Origin: Nakazawaea peltata
Lineage: Eukaryota > Ascomycota > Pichiomycetes > Alaninales > Pachysolenaceae
Direction: 5' to 3'
Length of the DNA stretch: 64,000 bases
Assembly (NCBI GenBank): GCA_001599355.1
Contig: BCGQ01000002.1
Span: 137,554-201,553 of the forward strand
Under the pieces are notes generated by a model that was not told where the DNA came from, did no database searches, and saw only the letters and a list, made by a program, of their open reading frames with translations. Each line of letters begins with the position of its first letter. The first letter of the stretch is position 1. Position numbers and translations under genes: made by a program. Shown one piece after another: positions 48,114-57,528 of the stretch.

Positions 48114-50528
48114 ATGTCACATGAGAAAGGACAAGGCAGTATAATGGTGCGGCTCGAAGAGCTATCGACGGGTAGTGGACTGGGCAGTGCTAGCGCTAGC
48201 GCTAGTGCAACTGGCTCTGCTACTCATACAAACCCTCCACAACACAGATCATCAGGTTTCAAAGATTTCTCAGATAATCTCTTCCTTCTGGAGTCAGTTT
48301 CCGAGTTCGAATCTCAACATTCGGCTCGTAACTCTATCCAGAAGATGCTGTTGGAAGATAATTACGCCTCAGTTTCTATAGAAGATGACTCTCCATACCC
48401 AGAAGTGCGGCTGTCGGTGCCCTCGACAGATGACCCGACTATTCCTCAAAACACCCTCAGAATGTGGGTCATCGGTTTTCTTATGACTACTGTTGGAAGT
48501 GCTCTGAATATGCTTTTCTCGCTTCATAGTCCTCAGTTTGTAGTCTCGACGTTTGTCACCCTGATGCTCCTGTGGCCAATAGGTTTAGCATGGCTGAAAC
48601 TTGTCCCTAAATGGACCATCTTTGGGATTCAACTTAATCCCGGTAATTTTAATATCAAAGAACATACATTGATCGTTATAATGGCCAATGTATCGTTTGG
48701 TTCAGGTGCCCTGTATGCCACCAATATCATCCTCTCCTTGAAGAAATATTACAAGATAGATTTCGGGTGGGGTTTCAATATCTTGGCCCTTATGACCACC
48801 CAATGTATTGGATTATCATTTGCCGGCCTTGCTCGTAAGGTGCTCATCGATCCACCTTCAATGATTTGGCCATCAAATCTCGTATCGGCAATCTTCCTTA
48901 CTAATGCCCATATGAATGTCAACTATGAAGCTAATGGTTGGAAAATCTCCAGACTTCGTTTCTTTTTCGTAGTGTTCACTTGTGCCTTTGTATGGTACTG
49001 GTTACCTGGATTTTTATTCCAACTGCTCTCATATTTCGCTTGGGTCACCTGGATTAAACCTGACAACGTTATAGTTAACCAAGTGTTTGGAGTTTCCACC
49101 GGGTTAGGTGTCATCCCAATCTCTTTTGACTGGAATCAAGTTATCGGATATATAGGATCACCTTTGATTCCACCAGCCGCAGTAACTGCTAATGTCTTAG
49201 TCTCGGTAGTGATGATCTTCTGGATAGTAGTTCCAATAGTCCATTACAGCAATATATGGTACGGTAAATTTCTCCCAATCTCAGACTCAGAAATTTATGA
49301 TCGGTATCAAAACGTGTATGATATTTCCAAGATTTTGACCCCAGATGTGAGCTTCGATGACAAGGCTTATCGTGAATATTCACCTCTCTACCTTTCTTCG
49401 ACGTTCAATATCTCTTATGGGCTCATCTTTGCTGCTTCTACTGCCATCATAACGTGGACCATCCTCTTCCATGGGACTTTTATCTACAATCTGTTCCGCA
49501 ATAAAAAAGATCCTTCGCAGTACGATGTTCATGCTCGGTTGATGAAACCGTACCGTCGGTGTCCAGATTGGTGGTTCCTTGTGTTGTTTGTCGTGATGTT
49601 TTCACTCTCTGTAGTGCTCGTGGAAGTGTGGCATACTGATTTCCCCGTATTTGCCCTTGTTGTGGCTCTCATATTGGCTGTCTTTTTCATCATCCCAGTG
49701 GGAATTTTATATGCCCTCACTTCCATTCTGTTGGGTCTCAATGTGATCTCGGAATTCATCGGTGGTTACCTTATCCCAGGAAAGCCTATACTGAATATGT
49801 TCTTCAAGACATTCTCTTACATCACCAATGACCAGGCCTTAACTTATGCCCAGGATATGAAGTTGGGCCACTATATGAAGATCGCCCCAAGGGTGATGTT
49901 TTTTGCCCAACTTCTAAGTACTTTGTGGGGTTCAATCGTCCAAGTTTGTGTGATGACATGGGCACAAAATAACATCCCAGACCTTTGTGAAGTGGATCAA
50001 GTTGGTAACTTCACTTGTCCGGGTGTTAAAGTTTTCTTTAATGCGTCAGTTCTTTGGGGGGTTATTGGTCCACAAAGAGTGTATAATTTTGGCACATTAT
50101 ATGGGGCAATGTTGGTATTCTTCATTATTGGGCTGGTCCTTCCTGTACTTAGTTGGTTGATATTACGTAAGAAACCTGATTCGGTGCTACGTCATGTGAA
50201 CTGGCCAGTATTTTTCACCTCGACTGCCAATATTCCTCCTGCTACACCTTACAACTACACATTGTTCAGTATGATTGGTTTATTTTTTATGTATTTTGTC
50301 AAGAGAAGATGGTTCAGTTGGTGGTCTAAGTATAATTATACACTTTCAGCTCTGCTTGATACTGGACTTGCATGGTCGTCATTTGTTATATTTTTGATAT
50401 TCACATTATCTACGGTGACACCTCCTAATTGGTGGGGTAATACTGTGATCGAGACGATTGATTATAATGATCAGCTGATACAGGTTAGGTTGAAGGATGG
50501 GGAGAGTTTTGGGGTTAGTTCGTGGTGA
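48114..50528 (+). CDS. Oligopeptide transporter, OPT family (Opt1-like)
   Basis: Proton-coupled plasma-membrane importer of small peptides or glutathione. 804 residues. The N-terminus has a (Ser-Ala)-rich stretch (about 26-34). The family box SPYPEVR lies near residue 97, and the CTG at 48411-48413 (residue 100) gives the usual SPYPEVRAxV once read as Ala. LNPGNFNIKEH, WYWLPGF, GVIPISFDW and ISEFIGGYLIPGKP follow. NIPPATPYNYTLF and the ending GESFGVSSW match the C-terminus of the Opt1/Hgt1 group. About 14-16 hydrophobic segments are present. Substrate (glutathione against tetra- or pentapeptides) cannot be told. Confidence 0.92.
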   Translation: MSHEKGQGSIMVRLEELSTGSGLGSASASASATGSATHTNPPQHRSSGFKDFSDNLFLLESVSEFESQHSARNSIQKMLLEDNYASVSIEDDSPYPEVRLSVPSTDDPTIPQNTLRMWVIGFLMTTVGSALNMLFSLHSPQFVVSTFVTLMLLWPIGLAWLKLVPKWTIFGIQLNPGNFNIKEHTLIVIMANVSFGSGALYATNIILSLKKYYKIDFGWGFNILALMTTQCIGLSFAGLARKVLIDPPSMIWPSNLVSAIFLTNAHMNVNYEANGWKISRLRFFFVVFTCAFVWYWLPGFLFQLLSYFAWVTWIKPDNVIVNQVFGVSTGLGVIPISFDWNQVIGYIGSPLIPPAAVTANVLVSVVMIFWIVVPIVHYSNIWYGKFLPISDSEIYDRYQNVYDISKILTPDVSFDDKAYREYSPLYLSSTFNISYGLIFAASTAIITWTILFHGTFIYNLFRNKKDPSQYDVHARLMKPYRRCPDWWFLVLFVVMFSLSVVLVEVWHTDFPVFALVVALILAVFFIIPVGILYALTSILLGLNVISEFIGGYLIPGKPILNMFFKTFSYITNDQALTYAQDMKLGHYMKIAPRVMFFAQLLSTLWGSIVQVCVMTWAQNNIPDLCEVDQVGNFTCPGVKVFFNASVLWGVIGPQRVYNFGTLYGAMLVFFIIGLVLPVLSWLILRKKPDSVLRHVNWPVFFTSTANIPPATPYNYTLFSMIGLFFMYFVKRRWFSWWSKYNYTLSALLDTGLAWSSFVIFLIFTLSTVTPPNWWGNTVIETIDYNDQLIQVRLKDGESFGVSSW

Positions 50529-50550
50529 TGTTCATGTGCCTGGTTTAGCT

Positions 50551-50602
50551 GGTGTCTGGGTCATCTGGTGTCTGGGTCATCTGGTGTCTGGGTCATCTGG
50601 TG
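50551..50602 (+). repeat. 16-base tandem repeat, three copies
   Basis: Unit ggtgtctgggtcatct at 50551, 50567 and 50583, followed by ggtg. All three copies are identical, suggesting recent slippage. It lies just after the OPT stop, in the convergent spacer with the next gene. Confidence 0.85.
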
Positions 50603-50757
50603 CTCGATGCATCTCGGCTCATCTCGTGCCAGCTCCAACTGCGCACCCCTTCACTTAATCACCGTGCACTTTGCGCATCCCGCTCACGTCGCACCTCGCA
50701 CTGCGCACTTCGCTCTCCCTCCCTCTCTTCGCAATCCCCCCCCCCTTTTCACTTTTC

Positions 50758-52542
50758 CTAATTGAACTTCTTCTTATTCCTTAAAAAGAAATTATCAACA
50801 CTTGTATTAATTGACGTAGAATTACCCGAATCGATCCCCGATCTCATCGTAATATCCGATTCATCCTCATTAGTTCTTCTCCTCGATGACGGACTTTCAT
50901 GTCCTCCTCCAGATCCTCTTTTCCTCCCCCCACCTCCAATTACCCCACCCCCTCCAACTGCCCCAACTCCACCACTCCCACCAGCCCCCCTCATCATCAG
51001 CTTAAACTTCTCCCTCATAAACGAATCTTTAAAATTCCTAAAAATAGCATTGGTTTTTGGGAAATCCCTTTGATGATCGTGAAAAAATTTATCACACCAT
51101 TGGAACATGAATTTCTCTATATCTTCCATGCTCACGTTGAAAAAACCATCCTCATCCCCAGAGATTTCTTCTATTTGCCCGAGATCCTCATCCCCGGACT
51201 CTTTCTCTCCTTCACTTCCATTGGCTTCCAGAGCCATCACAGTACTTAGATCGCCCATGATCTCATCTCCCGACAAGATATTCTTCAGTAGAAGACTAGT
51301 GCTTTTATTCCCTGAATTTCCACTACTTGACTGTCTCAATGGTACCGAATTGAATCTGTTCTGTTGCTGTCTATGAGAATTGAGTGAGCTCAAAAACAGA
51401 TCGGTATCATTTACACTATCTTTGGATGCTCCGTTAGGTGTCGAGCTTCCATTCACTTCATTCGATGATCCATTTGTTCCATTTCCATTCATATGATCAA
51501 GACTCATCATTGGACCTACTAATTGATATTGCAGATGACCAAAGGATGTTGGGGAATCGAATTGAGAGACTCGATGTTGGGATGGATTTGACATTGGTTG
51601 GGAGTTGGTAATTGGTTGAGATGGGTTTACCATTTGTTGATTTTGGGAATTTAGGAGTTGATTAACTTCGTAGAATCTTGAATGGGCATTGGCCAGTGCT
51701 TGTGCTTGGGCTTGTGCTTGTGCTTGAGCTTGAGCTTGAGCTTGTGCTTGAGCTTGAGCTTGAGCTTGTGCTTGGGCTTGTGCCTGTGCTTGTGCCTGTG
51801 CTTGTGCTTGTTGAGCCTGTGCTTGTGCTTGTTGAGCTTGAACTTGAGCCTGAACTTGAGCTTGTGCTCGCTGTACTTGCTCAACATCTTCATTCTCCCC
51901 ATCATCCCCATGACTACTCTCACCTTCCTTCTCAACAACTAAATCCATCCCCTTACCTCTTTTACTTAGCCCATGTCTCTTCTTAAACTGAGCAAGCCAT
52001 CCATGACTGAAACTATATAACCTCTTAGGATCTTCAACCCCAAACTGTTTAGCAAACATAGACCAATTATCTCTTAATAACGGCTCATTAATTGGAAGCC
52101 CGGCCAGTATCCTCCCTTGAACTAATTGATCCATAGCCTGATTAATATCCTCATACTTGTACCTCACTTTTCGTCTCGATTGTCGCATCGAACTAGCCGA
52201 TCTAGGCTCCAATTGAACAGCCTTATTATATCTTTCACGTAATTCAGTCTCCTGCTTAAGCCATTCATTGAAACTTGACGAACTAATGGCTACCATATCT
52301 TGGAAATGTTTCACTGTATCCATTTGCAGTTTCCCTGACCGATGATGATGGTTTAAAATATGGATTTTCTGCTCCAATGTAGCTCTAGGTTTCCCAGTAC
52401 GTAGAGGTGATACTGGTTGTTCAGAATTCACTTGTAAAGGTCCTGACGGCACCGTTTGCTGTTGCTGTTGTTGCTGCTGCTGCTGCTGTTGTTCCCTCGA
52501 TTGGACCGCCAACAGCATCTGCTGCTGATCGATGGTATTCAT
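50758..52542 (-). CDS. CENP-B-type HTH DNA-binding protein (Pdc2-like), Gln/Ala-rich
   Basis: 594 residues. A Gln run (about 18-28) precedes a first helix-turn-helix of the CENP-B N-terminal kind (RATLEQKIHILNHHHRSGKL, about 53-72). A second HTH of the Tc5-transposase/CENPB type is at about 130-195 (KYEDINQAMDQLVQG, GWLAQFKKRHGLSKRG). Residues about 224-285 are an almost pure Ala-Gln array, all on GCN and CAR codons, followed by Asn/Ser/Gly-rich sequence and an acidic region. No DDE catalytic domain is seen, so this is a host regulator derived from a pogo-like transposase family, as are yeast Pdc2 and fission-yeast Cbh proteins. Target genes are unknown. Confidence 0.75.
   Translation of the reverse strand: MNTIDQQQMLLAVQSREQQQQQQQQQQQQTVPSGPLQVNSEQPVSPLRTGKPRATLEQKIHILNHHHRSGKLQMDTVKHFQDMVAISSSSFNEWLKQETELRERYNKAVQLEPRSASSMRQSRRKVRYKYEDINQAMDQLVQGRILAGLPINEPLLRDNWSMFAKQFGVEDPKRLYSFSHGWLAQFKKRHGLSKRGKGMDLVVEKEGESSHGDDGENEDVEQVQRAQAQVQAQVQAQQAQAQAQQAQAQAQAQAQAQAQAQAQAQAQAQAQAQAQAQAQAQALANAHSRFYEVNQLLNSQNQQMVNPSQPITNSQPMSNPSQHRVSQFDSPTSFGHLQYQLVGPMMSLDHMNGNGTNGSSNEVNGSSTPNGASKDSVNDTDLFLSSLNSHRQQQNRFNSVPLRQSSSGNSGNKSTSLLLKNILSGDEIMGDLSTVMALEANGSEGEKESGDEDLGQIEEISGDEDGFFNVSMEDIEKFMFQWCDKFFHDHQRDFPKTNAIFRNFKDSFMREKFKLMMRGAGGSGGVGAVGGGGVIGGGGRKRGSGGGHESPSSRRRTNEDESDITMRSGIDSGNSTSINTSVDNFFLRNKKKFN
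51680..51885 (-). repeat. Six-base (Ala-Gln) coding minisatellite
   Basis: About 30 tandem six-base units of the form gcN-caR on the minus strand, inside the CENP-B-like gene. Third bases vary in blocks, which indicates slippage and purification at the protein level. Confidence 0.85.
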
Positions 52543-53210
52543 ATTTTGAATTGATTTTGGCTGCGATGAGTATATATAGATCTGGGAATCTCGAATTGAA
52601 GAAATTTAATGATGGTGGCTCTGTTATCTGGTGATTATCTGACTCTCAACCTCTTTATCTCATAGCGATACAGTTGGATTTGGAGGGAAATTTGCGGCGG
52701 ATTTGCACAAGGGAGGAAAAAAGGGCAAGATAGGGGGAAAGAAAGGGCAAGACAGGAGGGAGGGAGGGGATGATATTTTGAGAAATTGAGATGGTGGTGT
52801 AGTTTAAAGACTGGGATATGATTACTGAGAGCTATGAGAAGTCTGGTACTCAGTATGATACCCTCACCTTAAAAAATACTTCTTTTGAAGGTGGTGTACT
52901 AAATATCTGGATATTTATTAGGGGACGTAAAGGGCAAGAAATATGCTAAAAAACTGGCCAAAGGGCAAATAAATCAGGAGCTAAAGCAGAGCAGGAGCCG
53001 TTAGAAAATTTAAGGATGTGTGCGCACAGGCGCAGATTAGGCGGGCAGACACAGGGGTGGGCGCAGAAAAATGGGCAGAGAATGGGCGGACCTTAGGTGG
53101 GTCTGGGCAGAGATTAGGAGCAACGGGAGATCCGAGGGAGACCCAAGGAGAAACAATCGCTCTACACTTTTCTACATCTCTCTTAAAGCATATATCTTAC
53201 ACTCTATACA
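52543..53210. promoter_or_regulatory. Upstream region of the CENP-B-like gene
   Basis: About 0.67 kb. A purine-rich + strand tract at 52680-52770 is C/T-rich in the gene's sense direction. GGGCAA(A/G) occurs at 52723, 52745, 52932 and 52963. A TATA-like sequence (tatatataga) lies near 52570. The part near 53000-53150 is G/A-rich and holds the COF1 3' side. No other gene is seen. Confidence 0.45.
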
Positions 53211-53708
53211 CTAATGAGATCCAGCACCTCTGCTAACCTTGTCCAAAATACTCTCGTAAGCAACCTCACTGAAATCAGTACCTTGGATATCAGTGGAAAC
53301 ACCGTTAAGAGCTCTTCTCAAAGCATCCTTAGAAGAAGCATAAACCATCTTTGGTCTAACGGAAGCGGTATCTGGGGACCAAGCATAGAAAACAATCTTG
53401 TTTCTCTTACCTTCACCACCTCCAATCTCATACTCAAAGTCATAGATAGCATATCTACAGTCATTCTCAGGCAATTCAGCCAAGAAATCCTCATAATCTT
53501 GCTTAGTAGAAGTCTTCTCAACGACAATCTCGGTCTTCAGATCGTTCAAAGCAAAGATAATGAACTTGTGCTTCTTACCCAACTTCAATTCATTGAAAGC
53601 TGACAAAGCTTCATCGGAAACGGCAACACTACTATTGTTAGTACTCTCTCAATCAATTATCAAGCTACTCAAATACTTACCCTGATCTGGACTAATAATT
53701 TGAGTCAT
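53211..53708 (-). CDS. COF1: Cofilin, with 5' intron (first exon uncertain)
   Basis: Actin-severing protein. The main exon encodes the full ADF-H fold from [12 protein letters not shown] to the C-terminal VSRGAGSH, including [31 protein letters not shown] and TDFSEV. The CTG at 53538-53540 falls on the Ala of LNDAKTE. The N-terminus is interrupted. A GTAAGT donor at 53680 is followed by TACTAAC at 53643-53637. From the ATG at 53708, splicing to the AG before 53608 is in frame and gives MTQIISPDQ joined to ALSAF (141 residues). The two nearer AGs (53632, 53629) are out of phase with that ATG, although the codons behind them read SVAVSDE, the expected cofilin start. The exact first exon therefore remains open. 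Confidence 0.9.
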
Positions 53709-54086
53709 TTGAAGCTGAAAATAAACGGGAAACCAAAGGAGAATCAACCAACATCGCCCCCTCATTCAATCTCCGTCTCTCCCCATTGATTCTCCTAGTT
53801 CACCCGCGCCTCCCAACCTCCGTATACCCATCAAGTTAGTACTCAATCCATCAAACAAACTTATCAAGATTCCTCAATCTCCTCAATCCACATCTAACTC
53901 ACCATTTTCTATTTAGATACTAACTATTCAATTGATTTACAATCAACTTTCTCAACTCCTCATATATTTCAAATAAAAGGCCTCTTTAAATTGGTCGAGA
54001 TTGCGTTGTTAAGTTGAATATTACCCGATTGGGTAATTTGTTTAGATCAGGCAATAACATAAATACTGTATCTGGCAGTCAATATT
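53709..54086. other. Divergent COF1 upstream region
   Basis: About 0.38 kb, C/T-rich on the + strand near 53760-53830. Further TACTAAC strings occur on both strands (minus near 53837-53843, plus near 53938), which could belong to 5'-leader introns. No gene is seen. Confidence 0.35.
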
Positions 54087-54818
54087 ATGACTGCTAATTT
54101 GGGAATTCTGCTGAATCGGGTATGTGACGCGTACACCAGATCTTCATACTTAAGGACCCTGTTGATAGGGTCATTTGAGACAGTCCGGTATTTACACCAA
54201 TTGGGTTTGATAATGAACTCCGAATCATATAATGCCATTCAGACGAGACTAGCGCGTTTGGAGACCCTTTTACAGCCATCGTTCGGTGCAACTCCAGTAT
54301 TAAAACAACTTGAAACTCTCAGCTCCTCCATCTCAAAGAGTTTGGCGGGAGATGACCATAAAATGTTAGTTCAATTACTCCAAAAACATGGCTTATGGGC
54401 TCAATTGCCGTCATATAGATCCGAAGTGGCTTCTGAAGAGCCCCAAACATCTAATTCACCAGATGTCAACCATATGTCAGACCTGGTGGTCGCTTGTTCT
54501 AAAAGATTCCTCTTATTTCTAGATCAATTTGAAGAAACCATACGACTTGCCGAGCTTGCCGATAAAACCACTCGTGATTTACAATCAAAATTCAATAATA
54601 TCCTCACTACTTCACTTCCCAAACATGAATTTAACCTCTTAGTCGACAAATTCGCTCCTCTTCTACTACGATCTATTCAACTACTAGAGAAACGTTACCA
54701 ATTCTACTTGAAAGAGAACCAATATTGGACTCAAATCGAAGAGCAGCTCCTACAATATGATAAAATAATCCACTCAAAGGAACTACAAGCCAAGGAACAA
54801 ACTAAATACACGATTTAA
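54087..54818 (+). CDS. Coiled-coil protein, unidentified (possible dynactin p24/Ldb18-like)
   Basis: 243 residues, largely helical. A segment SYNAIQTRLARLETLLQPSFG, followed by LKQLETLSSSISKSL, and a C-terminal helix region (KRYQFYLKENQYWTQIEEQLLQYDKII) recall the small dynactin shoulder subunit (DCTN3/Ldb18), but similarity is weak and I do not assign it. A second in-frame Met (about residue 43) just before that segment might be the true start. A GTATGT at 54119, inside the first codons, could also be a splice donor. Convergent with the next gene, with 16 bases between the stop codons. Confidence 0.55.
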   Translation: MTANLGILLNRVCDAYTRSSYLRTLLIGSFETVRYLHQLGLIMNSESYNAIQTRLARLETLLQPSFGATPVLKQLETLSSSISKSLAGDDHKMLVQLLQKHGLWAQLPSYRSEVASEEPQTSNSPDVNHMSDLVVACSKRFLLFLDQFEETIRLAELADKTTRDLQSKFNNILTTSLPKHEFNLLVDKFAPLLLRSIQLLEKRYQFYLKENQYWTQIEEQLLQYDKIIHSKELQAKEQTKYTI

Positions 54819-54834
54819 ACTTACATATCTCATA

Positions 54835-57528
54835 TCATTTAACGTCTTCAACAGCCGCTTCCGTAGCTTCAGCTTCTCTCATCTCTTTACGTTTCTCCTC
54901 AGTAGCAAGAACCCCCTCAAAAAACAGATTGAACTCGACATTGTTATTCTGGATGAGTTTCTGAGTATCATCTGGGATCCAAACATCTTCGAAAGTTGTA
55001 TCTAACCTTGGAGATTCCATTATTTCATTACCAACACCCCCAAAATCTTCACTTTCATCCCTATTATTCTTGTTCTCTACTTCTACAAGATGAATCATCA
55101 CCCCAGGGTGCTCGGAAACCGCATGAGTCTCAATGTCAACCAATCTCTGACCTTGACGACTTCTTCCAATCACCTTAGAGTCCAATTTAGTCACCACCTT
55201 CACATGGTTATTACTAAACACCTTCTTATCTCTCCTCTTATATATAGAAGCGACCATATTCAAGTTCAGTTGGTACTCCTTCACCTTTATATAACTAAAA
55301 GTATCTTGAATTTCCAATATAACAGCATAGCTGGACCTAGAATCGTACTTCTCCACTAAAACCTCCTTCAATCTCGATACTATATCCGTCATCAACTTCC
55401 CACTGTAAATTGTATCTGGATCAAATACTTTAAGGTAGTTTTGGAGTCCATAAGAAAGAGATGACAAGTCATTACGATTCCTCTCGAAGATTTCTTTGTT
55501 CTCCAAGTATTTCAGAACCTCATACAACTCATCATGATCCTCTCTGACCAATACTAATCGTTTCAAAACATACAATGTCTCGTTAGGGTAGAAGACTTGA
55601 GCCATTTTATGCAAATAAAACAAAGTAGCCCCCATGAAGTGACCCAAATATCTTTGGGTACCTCTCAACTTGGACGGATCTCTAGTCACCTGCATAATCT
55701 CGCTATTAAGAAGGTCCCAATACCCATTAGAAACTAAAATAAGTAACCTACAAAAGATCTCTTCCATCAGTTCCAAATCACCCCCCAAACGAGCCTCATG
55801 GAATTTCTCCATGCCTTCAATCATCTCATACATAACATAATAATTCCAATCTTTGACCAGCTGCTTCAGGTCATCGAGGAACATATGAGAGTAACTCACA
55901 TCAAGCATGAATCTGTCCTTAGAGAACTTGATTACAAAGTTATTATATAGTCCATACAAAATGCTCAACTTCAATAATTCCCGATCCTTGTGGAACTCGT
56001 CAAAGGTCGACATGTTCCCAGAATATTTATCAGGACTCATCAACATTCCACGGACAGAATCGGTCGACATCTCACCTCTGGATCCAGAAATCAGCTTGGT
56101 GAATCCGAACAAGTTCAGCTGGTTCCCAAAAGCCTCGGCCACCTGGTCAATGGGAGTCGAGTTATAGATCGTATTAAAGTTGGGGCGTAATTTCGACACA
56201 TCCCGGTCCCTGAAATCTTTAATCTTAGGAACCTCTACAACATTATACTTATTATTTAGGTCCATGGACTTCAATAGCATCATGACAAGCCATGGATTCT
56301 CTGAGAAGATCAACTTCGAAGCAGGGTCGGGTCTTATAGGGGATTCAAGAATATCACGGGCTGGAATCTCACGAATACTCAATAACAGTTCCAACACAGG
56401 ACCCATCAACTCCTCTTGCAAGTTAACATACCCATCTACTACGAATTTTGTTACCAGAAATTGCTCTCCTGAGCTTTGATCTTCCACGAAAGATTGAGCT
56501 AAAATCAATGGGACAACTAATGGGGCATCTGGAGCAATTTGGAGCTTCTCGTTCAACTTAAGTCTCTTATTTAAGTATACTGACGAATGAAGATCGTAAC
56601 TCTTCTTGATATTGAATTGTAAGCGGGCCTTTTGAGCAAATTTACGATGTTCCAATAAATGATTAGGCATTAACAGGACTAAATTCTCTACGTTATCTGA
56701 CGATATGATCAGGGGATCCTCTACTTTTACGACTGGAATCTCCATATTAGTCAATGGGTTCACTAAAAGTGCCCCTTGGAGCTCATCAAACCTCTCATTA
56801 TCCTCATGAATACCAATATAAGAAACTCTATCGAGTAATTCTGGGTATTGGAGATGAATAGAGACCGATTTTAGATCAGAATCGGCCACTTTCCACTCAC
56901 TAATGACTCCCTTAGCAATCTGCAGTCCCAGATCCAGTCCTAACAACCGACAATGAGTCTTCTCCAACACAGCATAGTACTGTCTGTCTTCCTTTATCAA
57001 CTGGAAATTCCTCGACAAGCGATTTTGGAGCAGTTGTAACAATAATAAGTGATGATCAGGAGTCACCAATGCCACCTCATTATCAATCTTAGAACTTAAA
57101 AGCAATCTCAAGTCATTGCTTCGGTTATAAGTATTCCCGTCCACATCTAAGGTTGCTGGCCGGTCCGAGATCTCATTCAATAAGATCCTCAAGGAATCCA
57201 CAGGCTCTACAAGGCCAGCACGAGAGCCGGAATGGCGCTGATTCACGAAAAATTTGAAACTATACCGCTCCTTGCGGTTCAGAAGTCCATCCTGAATCAT
57301 AATCTTTGAGAGTTTCCTCAAGTTAAGGTTCTTATTCCTCACATCATTCTGGTGCAATACCACTGGGATCGTGAAAGGCTCGAGAATGTTCCTCCGACGG
57401 TGCCTCATAGTATCGAGATAACTCTTTTGAATCTTTTTGAAAGTGCTGGCGTAACCATGATCTGCCAGAGACCTTGGGGCTCGAATCTGAGCGTACCTCG
57501 CCCCGAGCATCAACAGTTTCATCTCCAT
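54835..57528 (-). CDS. Large probable mitochondrial protein, unidentified
   Basis: 897 residues. The N-terminus (MEMKLLMLGARYAQIRAPRS) is basic and amphipathic, fitting mitochondrial import, and the first 60 residues are Arg-rich. The body shows no motif I recognise: no RNB, kinase, helicase or clear PPR consensus. It is soluble with alternating helical stretches and an acidic tail. It is divergent from SLM3, a mitochondrial tRNA-modification gene, with only 157 bases between the two ATG codons, so they may share a promoter. A role in mitochondrial gene expression is a reasonable guess but not shown. Confidence 0.65.
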   Translation of the reverse strand: MEMKLLMLGARYAQIRAPRSLADHGYASTFKKIQKSYLDTMRHRRRNILEPFTIPVVLHQNDVRNKNLNLRKLSKIMIQDGLLNRKERYSFKFFVNQRHSGSRAGLVEPVDSLRILLNEISDRPATLDVDGNTYNRSNDLRLLLSSKIDNEVALVTPDHHLLLLQLLQNRLSRNFQLIKEDRQYYAVLEKTHCRLLGLDLGLQIAKGVISEWKVADSDLKSVSIHLQYPELLDRVSYIGIHEDNERFDELQGALLVNPLTNMEIPVVKVEDPLIISSDNVENLVLLMPNHLLEHRKFAQKARLQFNIKKSYDLHSSVYLNKRLKLNEKLQIAPDAPLVVPLILAQSFVEDQSSGEQFLVTKFVVDGYVNLQEELMGPVLELLLSIREIPARDILESPIRPDPASKLIFSENPWLVMMLLKSMDLNNKYNVVEVPKIKDFRDRDVSKLRPNFNTIYNSTPIDQVAEAFGNQLNLFGFTKLISGSRGEMSTDSVRGMLMSPDKYSGNMSTFDEFHKDRELLKLSILYGLYNNFVIKFSKDRFMLDVSYSHMFLDDLKQLVKDWNYYVMYEMIEGMEKFHEARLGGDLELMEEIFCRLLILVSNGYWDLLNSEIMQVTRDPSKLRGTQRYLGHFMGATLFYLHKMAQVFYPNETLYVLKRLVLVREDHDELYEVLKYLENKEIFERNRNDLSSLSYGLQNYLKVFDPDTIYSGKLMTDIVSRLKEVLVEKYDSRSSYAVILEIQDTFSYIKVKEYQLNLNMVASIYKRRDKKVFSNNHVKVVTKLDSKVIGRSRQGQRLVDIETHAVSEHPGVMIHLVEVENKNNRDESEDFGGVGNEIMESPRLDTTFEDVWIPDDTQKLIQNNNVEFNLFFEGVLATEEKRKEMREAEATEAAVEDVK

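Noticed and set aside
51678-51986. Leu/Val/Glu repeat frames opposite the Ala-Gln array
   Set aside because: Shadow frames of the six-base coding repeat in the CENP-B-like gene.
50758-52542. Live transposon
   Set aside because: Only the DNA-binding domains of the family are present, with no catalytic domain and no terminal inverted repeats seen; better read as a host regulator.
54835-57528. Assignment to Dss1-type RNB exoribonuclease
   Set aside because: I looked for the RNB catalytic Asp cluster and did not see it; left unidentified.
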